From Rhizobium album (lineage in GTDB: Bacteria; Pseudomonadota; Alphaproteobacteria; Rhizobiales; Rhizobiaceae): a DNA stretch of 64,000 nt. The position numbers and the translations under genes were made by a program. Below the pieces are notes generated by a model that saw nothing but the letters and a program-made list of their open reading frames with translations, did no database searches and had not been told where the DNA came from. Where the stretch lies: the NCBI RefSeq assembly GCF_003122325.1, contig NZ_QFBC01000004.1, positions 62,001 to 126,000 of the forward strand, written 5' to 3'. Shown here piece by piece: positions 34,159 to 43,920 of the stretch; the stretch's first letter is position 1, and every line of letters starts with the position of its first letter.

Positions 34159-34818
34159 ATGGCCGGACAGACCCCAGCAGCAGACAAGCCGATTTTCGGT
34201 CGCCCCTGGATTTTCATCCGCGGCGTGCCGTCGATGAAATTCCTGCCGCCGGAAGGGCCGCTGGAAGTGGCTTTTGCCGGCCGCTCGAATGTCGGCAAAT
34301 CGTCGCTGATCAATGCGCTGGTCGGCCACAAGGGGCTGGCGCGCACGTCGAACACGCCCGGCCGCACCCAGGAGCTCAACTATTTCGTGCCCGACGGTTA
34401 TTCCGGCGAAGGCGACGACCTGCCGCCGATGGCGCTCGTCGACATGCCGGGTTACGGTTATGCCCAGGCGCCGAAGGCCCAGGTCGACGCCTGGACCAAA
34501 CTGGTCTTCGACTATCTGCGCGGTCGTGCCACGCTGAAGCGTGTCTATGTGCTGATCGACTCGCGGCACGGCATCAAGAAAAACGACGAGGACGTGCTGA
34601 CGCTGCTCGACAAGGCGGCCGTTTCCTACCAGATCGTGCTGACCAAGACCGACAAGATCAAGGAAGCCGGCGTGCCGCGGCTGCTCGCCGAAACGCTTGA
34701 GAAGATCAAGAAGCGCCCGGCCGCCTATCCCGCCGTCATCGCCACCTCGTCGGAAAAGGCCAAGGGTCTCGACGAATTGCGCCAGGCGATCGCCGACACC
34801 GTCGGCCTGCCCTTCTGA
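34159..34818 (+). CDS. yihA: Ribosome biogenesis GTPase YihA/YsxC (EngB)
   Basis: A 219-aa GTPase with P-loop GRSNVGKSS (about 42-50), the switch motif TPGRTQ, G3 DMPGYGYA and G4 TKTD. It acts in late 50S subunit assembly. It stands next to yidC and argB as in other Rhizobiaceae. The short hydrophobic N-terminus [14 protein letters not shown] precedes the G domain, as usual in alphaproteobacteria. Confidence 0.96.
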   Translation: MAGQTPAADKPIFGRPWIFIRGVPSMKFLPPEGPLEVAFAGRSNVGKSSLINALVGHKGLARTSNTPGRTQELNYFVPDGYSGEGDDLPPMALVDMPGYGYAQAPKAQVDAWTKLVFDYLRGRATLKRVYVLIDSRHGIKKNDEDVLTLLDKAAVSYQIVLTKTDKIKEAGVPRLLAETLEKIKKRPAAYPAVIATSSEKAKGLDELRQAIADTVGLPF

Positions 34819-34842
34819 GCCCGCAGACCGAAAGGGCTCCGA

Positions 34843-35562
34843 TCATTCCACCTGCGCCGGACCTTTGGCGATCACCGGCCCCGTCACCTTGCCCGTTGTC
34901 GAGCCGCCGAAGGGTTCAACGCTGACTGCCAAAACCACGCCGGCGCCAAGACGCTGGCGCATGTTTTCCGGCACGACGATCTCGCCTTCGCCCGTCTGAG
35001 GCAGGATGCCCAGCGACTGCGCCGGCTCCTCTCCCTTGATCAGCCAAAGCTCGAGCGATTTCTCCTCGGGCTTGCCCGCGGCAACCGGCGTGACCTGCAA
35101 CCGACCGCCCGCCGCATCGTAACGGGCGACCAGGCTGACGGCATTGCCCTCGCCGCTCATCGCCGCCACCAGCTGCCGCCCGCGCGAGGGGGCAAACAGG
35201 TCGGCGTCCACCAGGGCGAACCCGGCGGCGGCAGCGACCGCCACCAATGTCAGGCCACGCCAGAACACAAGTGAGTTCCATAGGCCGCCCCGCCGGGCGG
35301 CCACGAGGTTGCCTGTGACGCGGCTGCGCCTCTCGATACGTGGACGAAGCCGTGCCGGCGGCTGTCTGCTGGCGTCATCATCGTCGCTGAACGTCGAAAG
35401 GTTTTCCTGCCAGCGATAGACGATCGCCGCAAAATTGCGGTCCCGCAGCATGCGCGCCTCGACCTTGCGGCGATCGTCGCTCGACAGCACGCCGAGCACA
35501 TATTCGCCGGCAAGCACCTCGTCGCGGGAGCGGTCCCCCATGCTGCGGTCGGACGATGTCAT
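34843..35562 (-). CDS. Anti-sigma factor, RskA/ChrR-like, single transmembrane
   Basis: A 239-aa protein. The N-terminal anti-sigma domain includes [20 protein letters not shown] and the [15 protein letters not shown] helix. A transmembrane helix follows at about residues 103-121 ([16 protein letters not shown]), then a periplasmic RskA C-terminal domain with [19 protein letters not shown]. It should hold an ECF sigma factor at the membrane, but no sigma gene is adjacent. An EcfG-type promoter precedes it. ATG 35562 is used; GTG 35574 is possible. It converges on yihA. Confidence 0.82.
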   Translation of the reverse strand: MTSSDRSMGDRSRDEVLAGEYVLGVLSSDDRRKVEARMLRDRNFAAIVYRWQENLSTFSDDDDASRQPPARLRPRIERRSRVTGNLVAARRGGLWNSLVFWRGLTLVAVAAAAGFALVDADLFAPSRGRQLVAAMSGEGNAVSLVARYDAAGGRLQVTPVAAGKPEEKSLELWLIKGEEPAQSLGILPQTGEGEIVVPENMRQRLGAGVVLAVSVEPFGGSTTGKVTGPVIAKGPAQVE

Positions 35563-35624
35563 CTGTCCAGGCACTCTCTCGATGTCGACAGGCTGCGCCG
35601 CCCTGTTCGTATCCTATACCGGGG

Positions 35625-35649
35625 AACGACCACCTGCACTGCCGGTTCC
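35625..35649 (-). promoter_or_regulatory. EcfG/ECF-type promoter for the anti-sigma gene
   Basis: On the minus strand GGAAC (35649-35645), a 16-nt spacer and CGTT (35628-35625) match the consensus, leaving a leader of roughly 50 nt. It could be driven by the general stress sigma or by the anti-sigma factor's own partner. Confidence 0.7.
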
Positions 35650-35854
35650 TGTTCACTCAGCCCGCGGGCTTTTCGATTCCGCTGATATCATAAGCCTCTT
35701 CGGTTGCCTCCGCCACCGGCCACGGCACTCGAATCACAGCGATCGCCCGATTTCGGACTGGCCGCTCTTTTCCGGCGCCTCAAAGTTTTGCCGCCATTAT
35801 TCCCTCTGTCACAAAGTTGAGATAAAAGGCCGCGATCAATCGACGAGGATCTCC

Positions 35855-36742
35855 ATGACCGCTTCCGACAGCGAAAAGCAGGCGCAACTTCTGGCCCAGG
35901 CGCTGCCCTTCATGCAGCGCTACGAAAACAAGACCATCGTGGTGAAGTATGGCGGCCACGCCATGGGCGATTCCGAACTCGGCAAGGCGTTTGCCGCCGA
36001 TATCGCCCTGCTCAAGCAATCCGGCGTCAACCCGATCGTCGTGCATGGCGGCGGCCCGCAGATCGGTGCGATGCTGTCCAAGATGGGCATCGAATCGAAG
36101 TTCGAGGGCGGATTGCGCGTCACCGACCGGAAGACGGTCGAGATCGTCGAGATGGTGCTGGCCGGTTCGATCAACAAGGAAATCGTTGCGCTGATCAACC
36201 AGACCGGCGAGTGGGCGATCGGCCTGTGCGGCAAGGACGGCAACATGGTGTTTGCCGAAAAGGCCAAGAAGACCATTGTCGATCCCGATTCCAACATCGA
36301 ACGGGTGCTCGATCTCGGTTTCGTCGGCGAAGTGGTCGAGGTCGACCGGACACTGCTCGACCTGCTGGCCAAGTCGGAGATGATCCCGGTCATCGCCCCG
36401 GTCGCCCCCGGTCGTGACGGCGCCACCTACAACATCAACGCCGACACGTTTGCCGGTGCCATCGCCGGTGCGCTGAATGCCACGCGCCTGCTGTTCCTCA
36501 CCGATGTTCCCGGCGTTCTCGACAAGAACAAGGAACTGATCAAGGAACTCACGGTTTCGCAGGCCCGGGCGCTGATCAAGGACGGCACGATCTCCGGCGG
36601 CATGATCCCGAAGGTCGAGACCTGCATCGACGCGATCAAGGCCGGTGTGCAGGGCGTCGTCATCCTCAACGGCAAGACCGCCCACTCCGTGCTCCTGGAA
36701 ATCTTCACCGAGCACGGCGCGGGCACGCTGATCGTTCCCTGA
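35855..36742 (+). CDS. argB: Acetylglutamate kinase
   Basis: A 295-aa amino-acid kinase. [11 protein letters not shown] binds the nucleotide phosphates, [12 protein letters not shown] and [19 protein letters not shown] bind N-acetylglutamate, and [14 protein letters not shown] closes the active site. It catalyses the second step of arginine biosynthesis. The ATG at 35855 begins the family's usual N-terminus (about 35 residues before the kinase core), typical of the arginine-inhibited hexameric type. Confidence 0.98.
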   Translation: MTASDSEKQAQLLAQALPFMQRYENKTIVVKYGGHAMGDSELGKAFAADIALLKQSGVNPIVVHGGGPQIGAMLSKMGIESKFEGGLRVTDRKTVEIVEMVLAGSINKEIVALINQTGEWAIGLCGKDGNMVFAEKAKKTIVDPDSNIERVLDLGFVGEVVEVDRTLLDLLAKSEMIPVIAPVAPGRDGATYNINADTFAGAIAGALNATRLLFLTDVPGVLDKNKELIKELTVSQARALIKDGTISGGMIPKVETCIDAIKAGVQGVVILNGKTAHSVLLEIFTEHGAGTLIVP

Positions 36743-36758
36743 TCGGCCTTTCTCTTCG

Positions 36759-37529
36759 TCAGGCCGGGGTGTAGACGCCGGCGGCCTGACCCTTCAGCCA
36801 TTCGATCATCGCCCGGTAGGGGAACGGACCGTAGCTGATGCGGCCGACGCCCGCCTTCGACAGCGTGGCGATGTCGGGCGCACCGGGCTTCATCATGACG
36901 TTCACCGGCAGGCTCGACGCGGCGCAGATCTTTTCGATCAGGTGCACATCCGCCAGCCACGGAACGAAGAAGCCGCTGGCTCCCGCCTCTGCATAGGCCT
37001 TGCCGCGGGCGATAGCCTCATCGACAAGCCCGGCATGCTTGGCGTCATCGCTTTCCTTCAGGAAAAGATCGGTGCGGGCATTGATGAAGAACGGCAGGCC
37101 GCGGCTTTCTGCCAGTGCGCGGATCGCCCGGATACGCACCGACTGTGCCTCGACATCGTACAATCCCGCTCCACCGACGACCTGATCCTCGAAATTGATG
37201 CCGATGGCACCGACATCGATCAGCTTGCCGACATTTGCGGCAGCGCCTTCGGGGTCTTCCGAATAGGCGCCCTCGAAATCCACCGACAAAGGCAGGTCGC
37301 TTGCCGCAACGATCGACTTCGCCGTGGCGACCAGCGCCTCGAGCGGGATTTTCTGGCCGTCGCCGAACCCTTGCGCTGCGGCCACCGACCAGCTGCCGGT
37401 CGCCAGCGCCTGTGCTCCGGCGTCTGCCACCGCCTTGGCGCTGCCGGCATCCCAGATGTTGTAGAGCACCAGCGGGTTGCCCTTGCGGTGCAAGTCACCG
37501 AACCTTTTCGCCTTGTCTGCCCGTGTCAT
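36759..37529 (-). CDS. Isocitrate lyase/PEP mutase superfamily protein
   Basis: A 256-aa TIM barrel. VLYNIWDAGSAKAVADAGAQ begins the barrel, PLSVDFEGAYSEDP and GINFEDQVVGG supply metal-binding acids, and NARTDLFL follows. This group includes oxaloacetate hydrolases, methylisocitrate lyase relatives and carboxyphosphonoenolpyruvate mutase homologues, so the reaction is uncertain. Its start directly abuts the ogt stop, with GGAGGG inside ogt serving as ribosome site, indicating co-transcription. Confidence 0.82.
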   Translation of the reverse strand: MTRADKAKRFGDLHRKGNPLVLYNIWDAGSAKAVADAGAQALATGSWSVAAAQGFGDGQKIPLEALVATAKSIVAASDLPLSVDFEGAYSEDPEGAAANVGKLIDVGAIGINFEDQVVGGAGLYDVEAQSVRIRAIRALAESRGLPFFINARTDLFLKESDDAKHAGLVDEAIARGKAYAEAGASGFFVPWLADVHLIEKICAASSLPVNVMMKPGAPDIATLSKAGVGRISYGPFPYRAMIEWLKGQAAGVYTPA

Positions 37530-38075
37530 TCAAAAACCCTCCGCAAACAGCCCGACGGGCCGCATCTGTCCTTCATGGCGCAACAGCCATTTCTTTCGCC
37601 ACAAGCCGCCGCCATATCCGGTCAGCGAACCGTCCGCGCCGATGCAACGATGGCATGGGATGATGATGGGAATACGGTTGACGTGGTTCGCCTCGCCGAC
37701 GGCGCGTGCGGCACCCGGCTGGTCGAGCGCGCGGGCGATGTCGCCATAAGAGCAGGTCTCAGCCAGCGGCACGAGCAAAAGCTCCTCCCATACACGCCGC
37801 TCGAACTCCGATCCGTCGTAGAACAGCGGAACGTGAAACTGCGCCGACTTGCCGAGGAAATAATATCGCAACTCGTCCATGGCCTGCGCCAGGGCCGGGC
37901 TGTCGCCATCCATGCGGATGATCGCGCCAAGCTTGCGGCCGATGCGCAGGGCGGGTTCCGGCGGCGCCTCTTCGTCATGGAACTCGATGGCGTGCAGGTG
38001 GGTGTCGCTCGCCACCACCAACAGCGGGCCGATCGGCGTTTCCAGCCAATTGGCAGACAGGTCAGCCTTTGCCAT
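37530..38075 (-). CDS. ogt: Methylated-DNA-protein cysteine methyltransferase
   Basis: A 181-aa suicide repair enzyme. The active-site motif IIPCHRCIGADGSLTGYGGG carries the acceptor Cys, preceded by the helix-turn-helix ETCSYGDIARALDQPGAARA. It removes alkyl groups from O6-alkylguanine. The first gene of a two-gene unit with the PEP-mutase-like protein. Confidence 0.95.
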   Translation of the reverse strand: MAKADLSANWLETPIGPLLVVASDTHLHAIEFHDEEAPPEPALRIGRKLGAIIRMDGDSPALAQAMDELRYYFLGKSAQFHVPLFYDGSEFERRVWEELLLVPLAETCSYGDIARALDQPGAARAVGEANHVNRIPIIIPCHRCIGADGSLTGYGGGLWRKKWLLRHEGQMRPVGLFAEGF

Positions 38076-38146
38076 GTTCCGCGCCTCCCTCGCCGACGAT
38101 GCCGCCTTTCATACCCTGCCTTGTCTGGCGCTTCAATCGGATGAGA

Positions 38147-39049
38147 TCAATGGAACAGCAGGCCGACGATGCCGCCGACGATCAGCAGGCAGCCGATGAT
38201 TTCCATGCGGTTCACCCGCTCGTGGAACAGGAAGAAGGACGCCATGAAGGTGAAGACGAGTTCGATCTGGCCGAGGGCGCGCACATAGGCCACCTGCTGC
38301 AGCGTCATCGCCGTGAACCAGCAGACCGAGCCGAGCACCCCGGCAAGCCCGACCAGCGAGGAGGAACGCCAGGAGCGCGCCACCTGCACGATTTCGTTCC
38401 TATCCTTCAACAGCATCCAGACCAGCATGAAGACGGTCTGGAAGGTGGTGACGCAGGCAAGCGTGACCGCAGCCGCCATCACCGGGTTCGGCGCCTGCAG
38501 CGACAACGACGCCGAACGATAGGATACCGCCGAAATGCCGAAGACGGCGCCCGACGCGATGCCGATCAGCGCCGTTCGGCCGGTGAGCGCCGTCACCATG
38601 TTGCGGAGGGAGAGCGGCAAACGCGCCATGGAAATCAGCATGACACCGAACACGCCGACGATGATCGAGACGACGGCGCCAGTCGTCAGCCGCTCGCCGA
38701 GCAGCACGAAACCGAAAATCGCCGCCTGCACCGGCTCCGTCTTCGAATAGGCGGTGCCGACGGCGAAATTGCGCAGCGAAAACAGATGGACAAGCAGGAT
38801 GGTAGCGAAGATCTGCGACAGGCCGCCGATGACCGACCAGATCGCAAAGGTCCAGTTCAAGGCCGGAAAAGCGAAGTTGCCGATCAGATGCAGGCCGAGC
38901 ACATAGACAATGGCGACCGGAAAACCATAGCCGAAACGCACGAAGGAGGCGCCCCGCGTTCCGAGCGATCCCTGCAGGTGCTTCTGCAGGGCCGAGCGCA
39001 GATTTTGCAGGAAGGCAGCGGTAATGGTAATCGCGATCCAGGGTTCCAT
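38147..39049 (-). CDS. EamA/DMT-superfamily transporter
   Basis: A 300-aa protein with ten helices. FVRFGYGFPVAIVYVLGLH, TAYSKTEPVQAAIFGFVLLG and YVRALGQIELVFTFMASFF mark the two EamA repeats. It is probably an exporter of small metabolites. ATG 39049 (MEPWIAITIT) is chosen because the family's hydrophobic start begins there, although its GGAG is very close to the start codon; an in-frame start to 39100 is possible. Confidence 0.85.
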   Translation of the reverse strand: MEPWIAITITAAFLQNLRSALQKHLQGSLGTRGASFVRFGYGFPVAIVYVLGLHLIGNFAFPALNWTFAIWSVIGGLSQIFATILLVHLFSLRNFAVGTAYSKTEPVQAAIFGFVLLGERLTTGAVVSIIVGVFGVMLISMARLPLSLRNMVTALTGRTALIGIASGAVFGISAVSYRSASLSLQAPNPVMAAAVTLACVTTFQTVFMLVWMLLKDRNEIVQVARSWRSSSLVGLAGVLGSVCWFTAMTLQQVAYVRALGQIELVFTFMASFFLFHERVNRMEIIGCLLIVGGIVGLLFH

Positions 39050-39150
39050 GCTCCGGCGGTACCATGCGTATCCGGACCCGCCAAGGTCGGTTCGGGCCAA
39101 AAGCGGAGTAAACGTTTTGTTTGTTTGCCGAGCCGTGGCATAAGGGCGCC

Positions 39151-39852
39151 ATGAGCAAGATCACCACCGCCCCGACCGTTACCGATTTCGACCATGTCCG
39201 CGAATGGGTGTTCGATCTCGACAACACGCTGTATCCGCATCACATCAACCTGTTCTCGCAGATCGACCGCAACATGACGGCTTATGTCTCGGCGCTGCTG
39301 CAGATGGAACCGGAGGAAGCGCGGGTGCTGCAGAAGCAGTATTACCTCGAGCACGGAACGACGCTGCAGGGGCTGATGATCCACCACAAGGTCGACCCCA
39401 ACGATTTCCTGGAAAAGGCGCATGCGATCGACTATTCGGCGCTGATGCCGCAGCCGGAGCTGGCAGCGGCGATCAAGGCGCTGCCCGGCCGGAAATTCAT
39501 CTTCACCAACGGCAGCGTCAGACATGCGCAGGATACCGCCCGAGCGCTCGGCATTCTCGACAATTTCGACGATATCTTCGACATCGTCGCCGCCGACTTC
39601 GTGCCGAAGCCGGCCGGCAGCACCTATGACAAATTCATGGGCCTGCACCGTGTCGATACCGCCCATGCGGCGATGTTCGAGGACCTGCCCCGCAACCTGC
39701 AGGTTCCCAAGGCGCTCGGCATGCGCACCGTGCTGCTGGTGCCGCAAAACCTCGAACATGCCTTCGAACGCTGGGAAATCGCCGGTGAGGACGACGATCA
39801 CATCGATTATGTGACCCAGGACCTGACGGCCTTCCTGACGAAGCTCATTTGA
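39151..39852 (+). CDS. HAD-family pyrimidine 5'-nucleotidase
   Basis: A 233-aa HAD phosphatase. FDLDNTLYP (residues about 21-29) supplies the nucleophile and second Asp, FTNGS is motif II, the Lys of VPKPAGSTYDKF is motif III and FEDLPRN is motif IV. The DNTLYP start and overall length match the pyrimidine 5'-nucleotidase/SDT1 group. It dephosphorylates nucleotides in the cytoplasm; the physiological substrate is not certain. Confidence 0.9.
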   Translation: MSKITTAPTVTDFDHVREWVFDLDNTLYPHHINLFSQIDRNMTAYVSALLQMEPEEARVLQKQYYLEHGTTLQGLMIHHKVDPNDFLEKAHAIDYSALMPQPELAAAIKALPGRKFIFTNGSVRHAQDTARALGILDNFDDIFDIVAADFVPKPAGSTYDKFMGLHRVDTAHAAMFEDLPRNLQVPKALGMRTVLLVPQNLEHAFERWEIAGEDDDHIDYVTQDLTAFLTKLI

Positions 39853-39953
39853 ACAACATTACCGAAATTTCATATAGGTTACCAATGTTTAAGTGGGCAG
39901 CGCCGGCTGCCCGACCTATCTTTTCCTCATCGACGAACGAGGAAGGAAAAGAG

Positions 39954-40526
39954 ATGAACGGTAAGAAACTGGTACTGACGGGCCTTTCAGCGGCACTCGT
40001 GCTCGGCGTTGCCGCCGAAGCTTTTGCCGCCCCCCGCCATGGCGGCCGCATGTCGCCCGAAGTGGCCTATGTCCGCATGCTGAAGCAGGACGACGCCAAC
40101 AAGGACGGCCGCATCACGGCGGAAGAAGCCAAGGCCGGCGCCGAAAAGCTATTTGCCGCCATCGATGCCAACAACGACGGCTCGATCACCCCCGGTGAAT
40201 TCCGCGCCTATCGCAAGGAGCAGCGCGAACTGCGCCGCGCCGAATGGAAGAAGATGAAGGCGGAACGCGAAACCGCTCAGAACGACGAAGCCAAGATGCC
40301 GGACGGCGACCGCGACGGCATGAAGCCGCGCCACCATGGCAACCGTCATGGCGATCGTCACGGCAACAAGTGGGGCAAGGGCGCCATGCTCTTCCGCATC
40401 GCCGATACCGACGAGAATGGCCAGTTGAGCAAGCAGGAGGCCGCCGACGCCGCCGCCAAGATGTTTGCACGCCTCGACCGCAACAAGGACGGCGTCATCT
40501 CGATCGACGATATGCCGAACCGGTAA
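39954..40526 (+). CDS. Secreted four-EF-hand calcium-binding protein
   Basis: A 190-aa protein with a signal peptide (residues 1-22, ending AEAFA) and four EF-hand loops, DANKDGRITAEE, DANNDGSITPGE, DTDENGQLSKQE and DRNKDGVISIDD. The middle (PRHHGNRHGDRHGNK) is His-rich and may bind other metals. It is probably a periplasmic calcium buffer or sensor. The start ATG follows GGAAGGAAAAGAG. A terminator follows. Confidence 0.88.
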   Translation: MNGKKLVLTGLSAALVLGVAAEAFAAPRHGGRMSPEVAYVRMLKQDDANKDGRITAEEAKAGAEKLFAAIDANNDGSITPGEFRAYRKEQRELRRAEWKKMKAERETAQNDEAKMPDGDRDGMKPRHHGNRHGDRHGNKWGKGAMLFRIADTDENGQLSKQEAADAAAKMFARLDRNKDGVISIDDMPNR

Positions 40527-40554
40527 TCCTACCCCCGTTCCCGGTTCGACAAAG

Positions 40555-40585
40555 CCCGCTCCGACAGCCGTCGGGGCGGGTTTTT
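40555..40585 (+). terminator. Intrinsic terminator of the EF-hand gene
   Basis: CCCGCTCCGAC pairs with GTCGGGGCGGG (one T-G pair) around AGCC, followed by five T. Confidence 0.9.
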
Positions 40586-40598
40586 CCATGCGTGGAAA

Positions 40599-41462
40599 TC
40601 AGGCAAGCTCGTAAAAGCTGCCGACGACCTGCCAGGCCTCGTCGGCCGTATCGACGAAATGCAGAAGCTTGACATCTTCGGGCGCGATCGTGCCGAAATC
40701 GGCGAGCGCCTCGAAATTGATCATCGTGTGCCAGAACGCCTTGCCGAACAGGATCAGAGGAATCGGCGCCATGCGGCCGGTCTGGATCAGCGTCAGCGCC
40801 TCGAACATCTCGTCCAGCGTGCCGAAGCCGCCGGGGAACACGGTGATCGCCTTGGCGCGCATCATGAAATGCATCTTGCGGATGGCGAAATAGTGGAAAT
40901 TGAAGCTGAGCTCCGGCGTCACATAGGCGTTCGGCGCCTGCTCGTGCGGCAGCACGATGTTGAGGCCGATCGAGGGAGCGCCGGCGTCGGCCGCGCCGCG
41001 ATTGCCCGCCTCCATCACCCCCGGCCCGCCGCCGGTGACCACGACATATTCCTGATAGGAGGATTTCGCCGCGTGTTCGGAGCACAGCCGGGCGAACTTG
41101 CGCGCCTCGTCGTAATAGACCGAGGCCGCTTCGAGATTGTGGCGCTGCGTCTCGTTTCGTGCTGCCCAGGCCTGCATACCGGGCGCGGGAATGCGGGCGC
41201 CGCCGAACATGACCACGGTCGATTTGATGCCACGCTCGGCGAGCGACATCTCCACCTTCAGCAGTTCCAGCTGCAGCCGCACCGGGCGCAGCTCCTCGCG
41301 GCAGAGGAAATCCTCGTCGGCATAGGCCAGGCGGTAGGCGGGCGATTCCGACTGCGGCGTCTTCGGCACGCCGGCGGCGCGCTGCTTGTCGGTGGAGCTG
41401 TCCTTGAGCGGATCCCAGACCCCGTCCTTGCGCCGCAACTTGCCGTTTTTCAACTTCGCCAT
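40599..41462 (-). CDS. LOG family protein (Rossmann-fold nucleotide hydrolase)
   Basis: A 287-aa protein of the TIGR00730/LOG family. VVTGGGPGVMEAGNRGA and FPGGFGTLDEMFEALT are the phosphoribohydrolase signatures (PGGxGTxxE). LOG enzymes release bases from nucleoside monophosphates and in plants make active cytokinin; long bacterial forms like this one are often AMP or PpnN-like nucleosidases. ATG 41462 has AAAGG 8 nt upstream; a TTG two codons earlier is the alternative. Confidence 0.88.
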   Translation of the reverse strand: MAKLKNGKLRRKDGVWDPLKDSSTDKQRAAGVPKTPQSESPAYRLAYADEDFLCREELRPVRLQLELLKVEMSLAERGIKSTVVMFGGARIPAPGMQAWAARNETQRHNLEAASVYYDEARKFARLCSEHAAKSSYQEYVVVTGGGPGVMEAGNRGAADAGAPSIGLNIVLPHEQAPNAYVTPELSFNFHYFAIRKMHFMMRAKAITVFPGGFGTLDEMFEALTLIQTGRMAPIPLILFGKAFWHTMINFEALADFGTIAPEDVKLLHFVDTADEAWQVVGSFYELA

Positions 41463-41625
41463 GTCCAATGCCTTTCACGCGCTGCCGGTGTCTCGGACCA
41501 GGCAGTATCTGCCGGAAAAATGATTTCATTTTGCCGGATCATATTGTAGAGCAGGTGGCCAAAATTCGGATTTCGACCCGGCTTCCCCACCCTCCAAGAT
41601 AGACCGCGAAGTTTAAGGAATTCTC

Positions 41626-42483
41626 ATGACCAGCGCCGATCTCGCCTCGCTCGAAAAGACCGTCGAAACCGCTTTCGACAATCGCGACAGCGTCAACACC
41701 TCGACCCGCGGCGAAATCCGGGATGCCGTTGAAAGCGCGCTCAACCTGCTCGACAGCGGCAAGGCGCGTGTCGCCACCCGCGGCGATGACGGCGCATGGA
41801 CGGTGCACCAGTGGCTGAAGAAGGCGGTGCTGCTGTCCTTCCGCCTCAATCCGATGGAAATCGTCAAGGGCGGCCCGGGTGAAAGCGTGTGGTGGGACAA
41901 GGTGCCGTCGAAATTCGACGGCTGGAGCGCCAACGAATTCGAGAAGGCCGGCTTCCGCGCCGTACCGAACTGCGTCGTGCGCCGTTCCGCCTACATCGCC
42001 CCCAACGCCATCCTGATGCCATCCTTCGTCAACCTCGGCGCCTATGTCGGCGAAGGCACGATGGTCGACACCTGGGCGACGGTCGGGTCCTGCGCCCAGA
42101 TCGGCAAGCATGTGCACCTGTCCGGCGGCGTCGGCATCGGCGGCGTGCTGGAGCCGATGCAGGCCGGCCCGACGATCATCGAGGACAATTGCTTCATCGG
42201 CGCCCGCTCGGAAGTCGTCGAAGGCTGCATCGTCCGCGAAGGCTCGGTGCTCGGCATGGGCGTCTTCATCGGCAAGTCGACCAAGATCGTCGACCGCGCC
42301 ACCGGCGAGATCAGCTACGGCGAAGTGCCGCCCTATTCCGTCGTCGTCGCCGGCTCGCTGCCATCAGACAAGACCATGGCCAACGGCCAGCCGGCGCCCA
42401 GCCTCTACTGCGCCGTTATCGTCAAGCGCGTCGATGCCCAGACCCGCTCGAAGACCGGCATCAACGAACTGCTGCGCGATTGA
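41626..42483 (+). CDS. dapD: Tetrahydrodipicolinate N-succinyltransferase
   Basis: A 285-aa trimeric left-handed beta-helix enzyme with many hexapeptide turns ([40 protein letters not shown]). It uses succinyl-CoA in lysine and meso-diaminopimelate synthesis. The partner dapE lies 1.8 kb downstream, separated by an unrelated metallopeptidase gene on the other strand. Confidence 0.97.
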   Translation: MTSADLASLEKTVETAFDNRDSVNTSTRGEIRDAVESALNLLDSGKARVATRGDDGAWTVHQWLKKAVLLSFRLNPMEIVKGGPGESVWWDKVPSKFDGWSANEFEKAGFRAVPNCVVRRSAYIAPNAILMPSFVNLGAYVGEGTMVDTWATVGSCAQIGKHVHLSGGVGIGGVLEPMQAGPTIIEDNCFIGARSEVVEGCIVREGSVLGMGVFIGKSTKIVDRATGEISYGEVPPYSVVVAGSLPSDKTMANGQPAPSLYCAVIVKRVDAQTRSKTGINELLRD

Positions 42484-42594
42484 TTTTTCCCGAGGGGTTT
42501 CTCAAAGCCCCTCACATTGCCGGCATTGGTCCGGGCCGCCCGCATGTATCCGGACGGCAGCGCCTTCAAGCGCTGCCGCATCACTTGCGGACGG

Positions 42595-43920
42595 TCAGGT
42601 GTACCAGATCCCGTCGCTGATCGAGGGTGCTACGCCGGCGACATTTTCGGGGCTTTCGGAAAAACCGGCAAGAACGTCGGCGCGGGTGAGATCGGCAGCC
42701 ATGCGGCCGGTCCAGTAGTCGACGCCTGCCGCTTCTCCGGCGCGGTTGAGCACATTCATGTACAGCTGCTCGACAAATGCCTGGTTGGACATGCTGGCGC
42801 CGTAGGTGACCATGAATTCCGTCGACGAGATGAAGTCGTGGGCGACGTCCTTCAAGCTCATCCCGGTATCCATCATCTTGATCCAGTATGAAATGCCGCC
42901 AGCATCGGGAGTGCGGTCGAAGGCTGCCTGATAGATGCGATAGGCCTGACCGGCAGTGCCATCGATATCGAGCGCCAGATAGCCGTCGTTGAAATGGATA
43001 CGCTCTATGCCGGTCAGTGTTTCCACGCTGCCATCCGGCTTGTAGACCGCGACGATGTCCGGCGCCAGGCGCTGGATGGTGTAAGCATCGCGCGTGACTT
43101 CATACCGGTGGAAATCGAGAGGCCCGCCACCCGTCGAACCGCCGGAACCGAAAACCGTATCGTCCGGCAGATCCACCAGGTTGAGCTTGTCTTCGTTGGC
43201 AACCGTGTAACCGAGGTCTTTCAAAATCGCCAGGTCGAGCTTGCCGATCTGCCAGCGGTTTCCCTCGTAATTTCCCCATTCGAACATCAGGCCCGATTGC
43301 GCATCGCCTGTTGCCGCATAGTGATCGCGGCTGCCCATAGTCGCGAGCGCAAGATCCTGCCCGAGAAGCGCCTTGGTATTTGCACCGGTGAAAAAATACT
43401 GACCGCCGCGTTCGACCGTCAGCTTGTCGAACGCCGATTTCGAGGCACCGTGCTGCGCCGTTGACCAGAACCCCAGCCCGTGAAAGACCTCGTGCACATA
43501 GATCGAGAAGAAGTCGTGCGTGCCCGTGGGCACATGCGGATGGACATTGGGATTGGGGTCGGGATCGAAATAGAGCGGATAGCCGTAATTGGTCAGGGCG
43601 CCCGAGGTGTTCGGCTCGATATGGGCGCCGACATCGGGCTCGTTGCTTGCCGGATCCCTGCCCGTCAAAGCCTCCTGCATCGCATGCGTCACGCCGTCAC
43701 CGGTGAGGTTGCCGACCGCCGGCAGCAACCCGCTTCCTTTCGGAGCAGAAAATTCAACGACAAAATCCAGAGTACCTTTCCAGGCGACGTAATCCGATAT
43801 GTAGTTGATCGCAGCAATTGCATTCTTGGTAATCAAGTCGAAATACGCACCATAATTTCCGGATTGCCCGGTAATCTTGAACGTATAGCTATTGGCAAAA
43901 TGACCCGTTGTCGTTGCCAT
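42595..43920 (-). CDS. Putative secreted zinc metallopeptidase with DUF4214-like C-terminus
   Basis: A 441-aa protein with a zinc site YVHEVFHGLGFWST (HExxH near residue 139, with HGLGF in place of the usual third ligand spacing), followed by a linker PLDFHRYEVTRDAY. The C-terminal domain, with AYRIYQAAFDRTPDAGGISY and QLYMNVLNRAGEAAGVDYWT, matches the DUF4214 pattern found in rhizobial secreted proteins. No Sec signal is visible, so type I secretion is plausible. ATG 43920 has GGAGGGGAG upstream. It interrupts the dapD-dapE neighbourhood and its upstream DNA is AT-rich, suggesting acquisition. The peptidase call is inferred from motif only. Confidence 0.7.
   Translation of the reverse strand: MATTTGHFANSYTFKITGQSGNYGAYFDLITKNAIAAINYISDYVAWKGTLDFVVEFSAPKGSGLLPAVGNLTGDGVTHAMQEALTGRDPASNEPDVGAHIEPNTSGALTNYGYPLYFDPDPNPNVHPHVPTGTHDFFSIYVHEVFHGLGFWSTAQHGASKSAFDKLTVERGGQYFFTGANTKALLGQDLALATMGSRDHYAATGDAQSGLMFEWGNYEGNRWQIGKLDLAILKDLGYTVANEDKLNLVDLPDDTVFGSGGSTGGGPLDFHRYEVTRDAYTIQRLAPDIVAVYKPDGSVETLTGIERIHFNDGYLALDIDGTAGQAYRIYQAAFDRTPDAGGISYWIKMMDTGMSLKDVAHDFISSTEFMVTYGASMSNQAFVEQLYMNVLNRAGEAAGVDYWTGRMAADLTRADVLAGFSESPENVAGVAPSISDGIWYT

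Noticed and set aside
42492-42513. GAGGGG/CCCCTC hairpin after dapD as a strong terminator
   Set aside because: Only a 6-bp stem and no T-tract after it; too weak to list as a feature.
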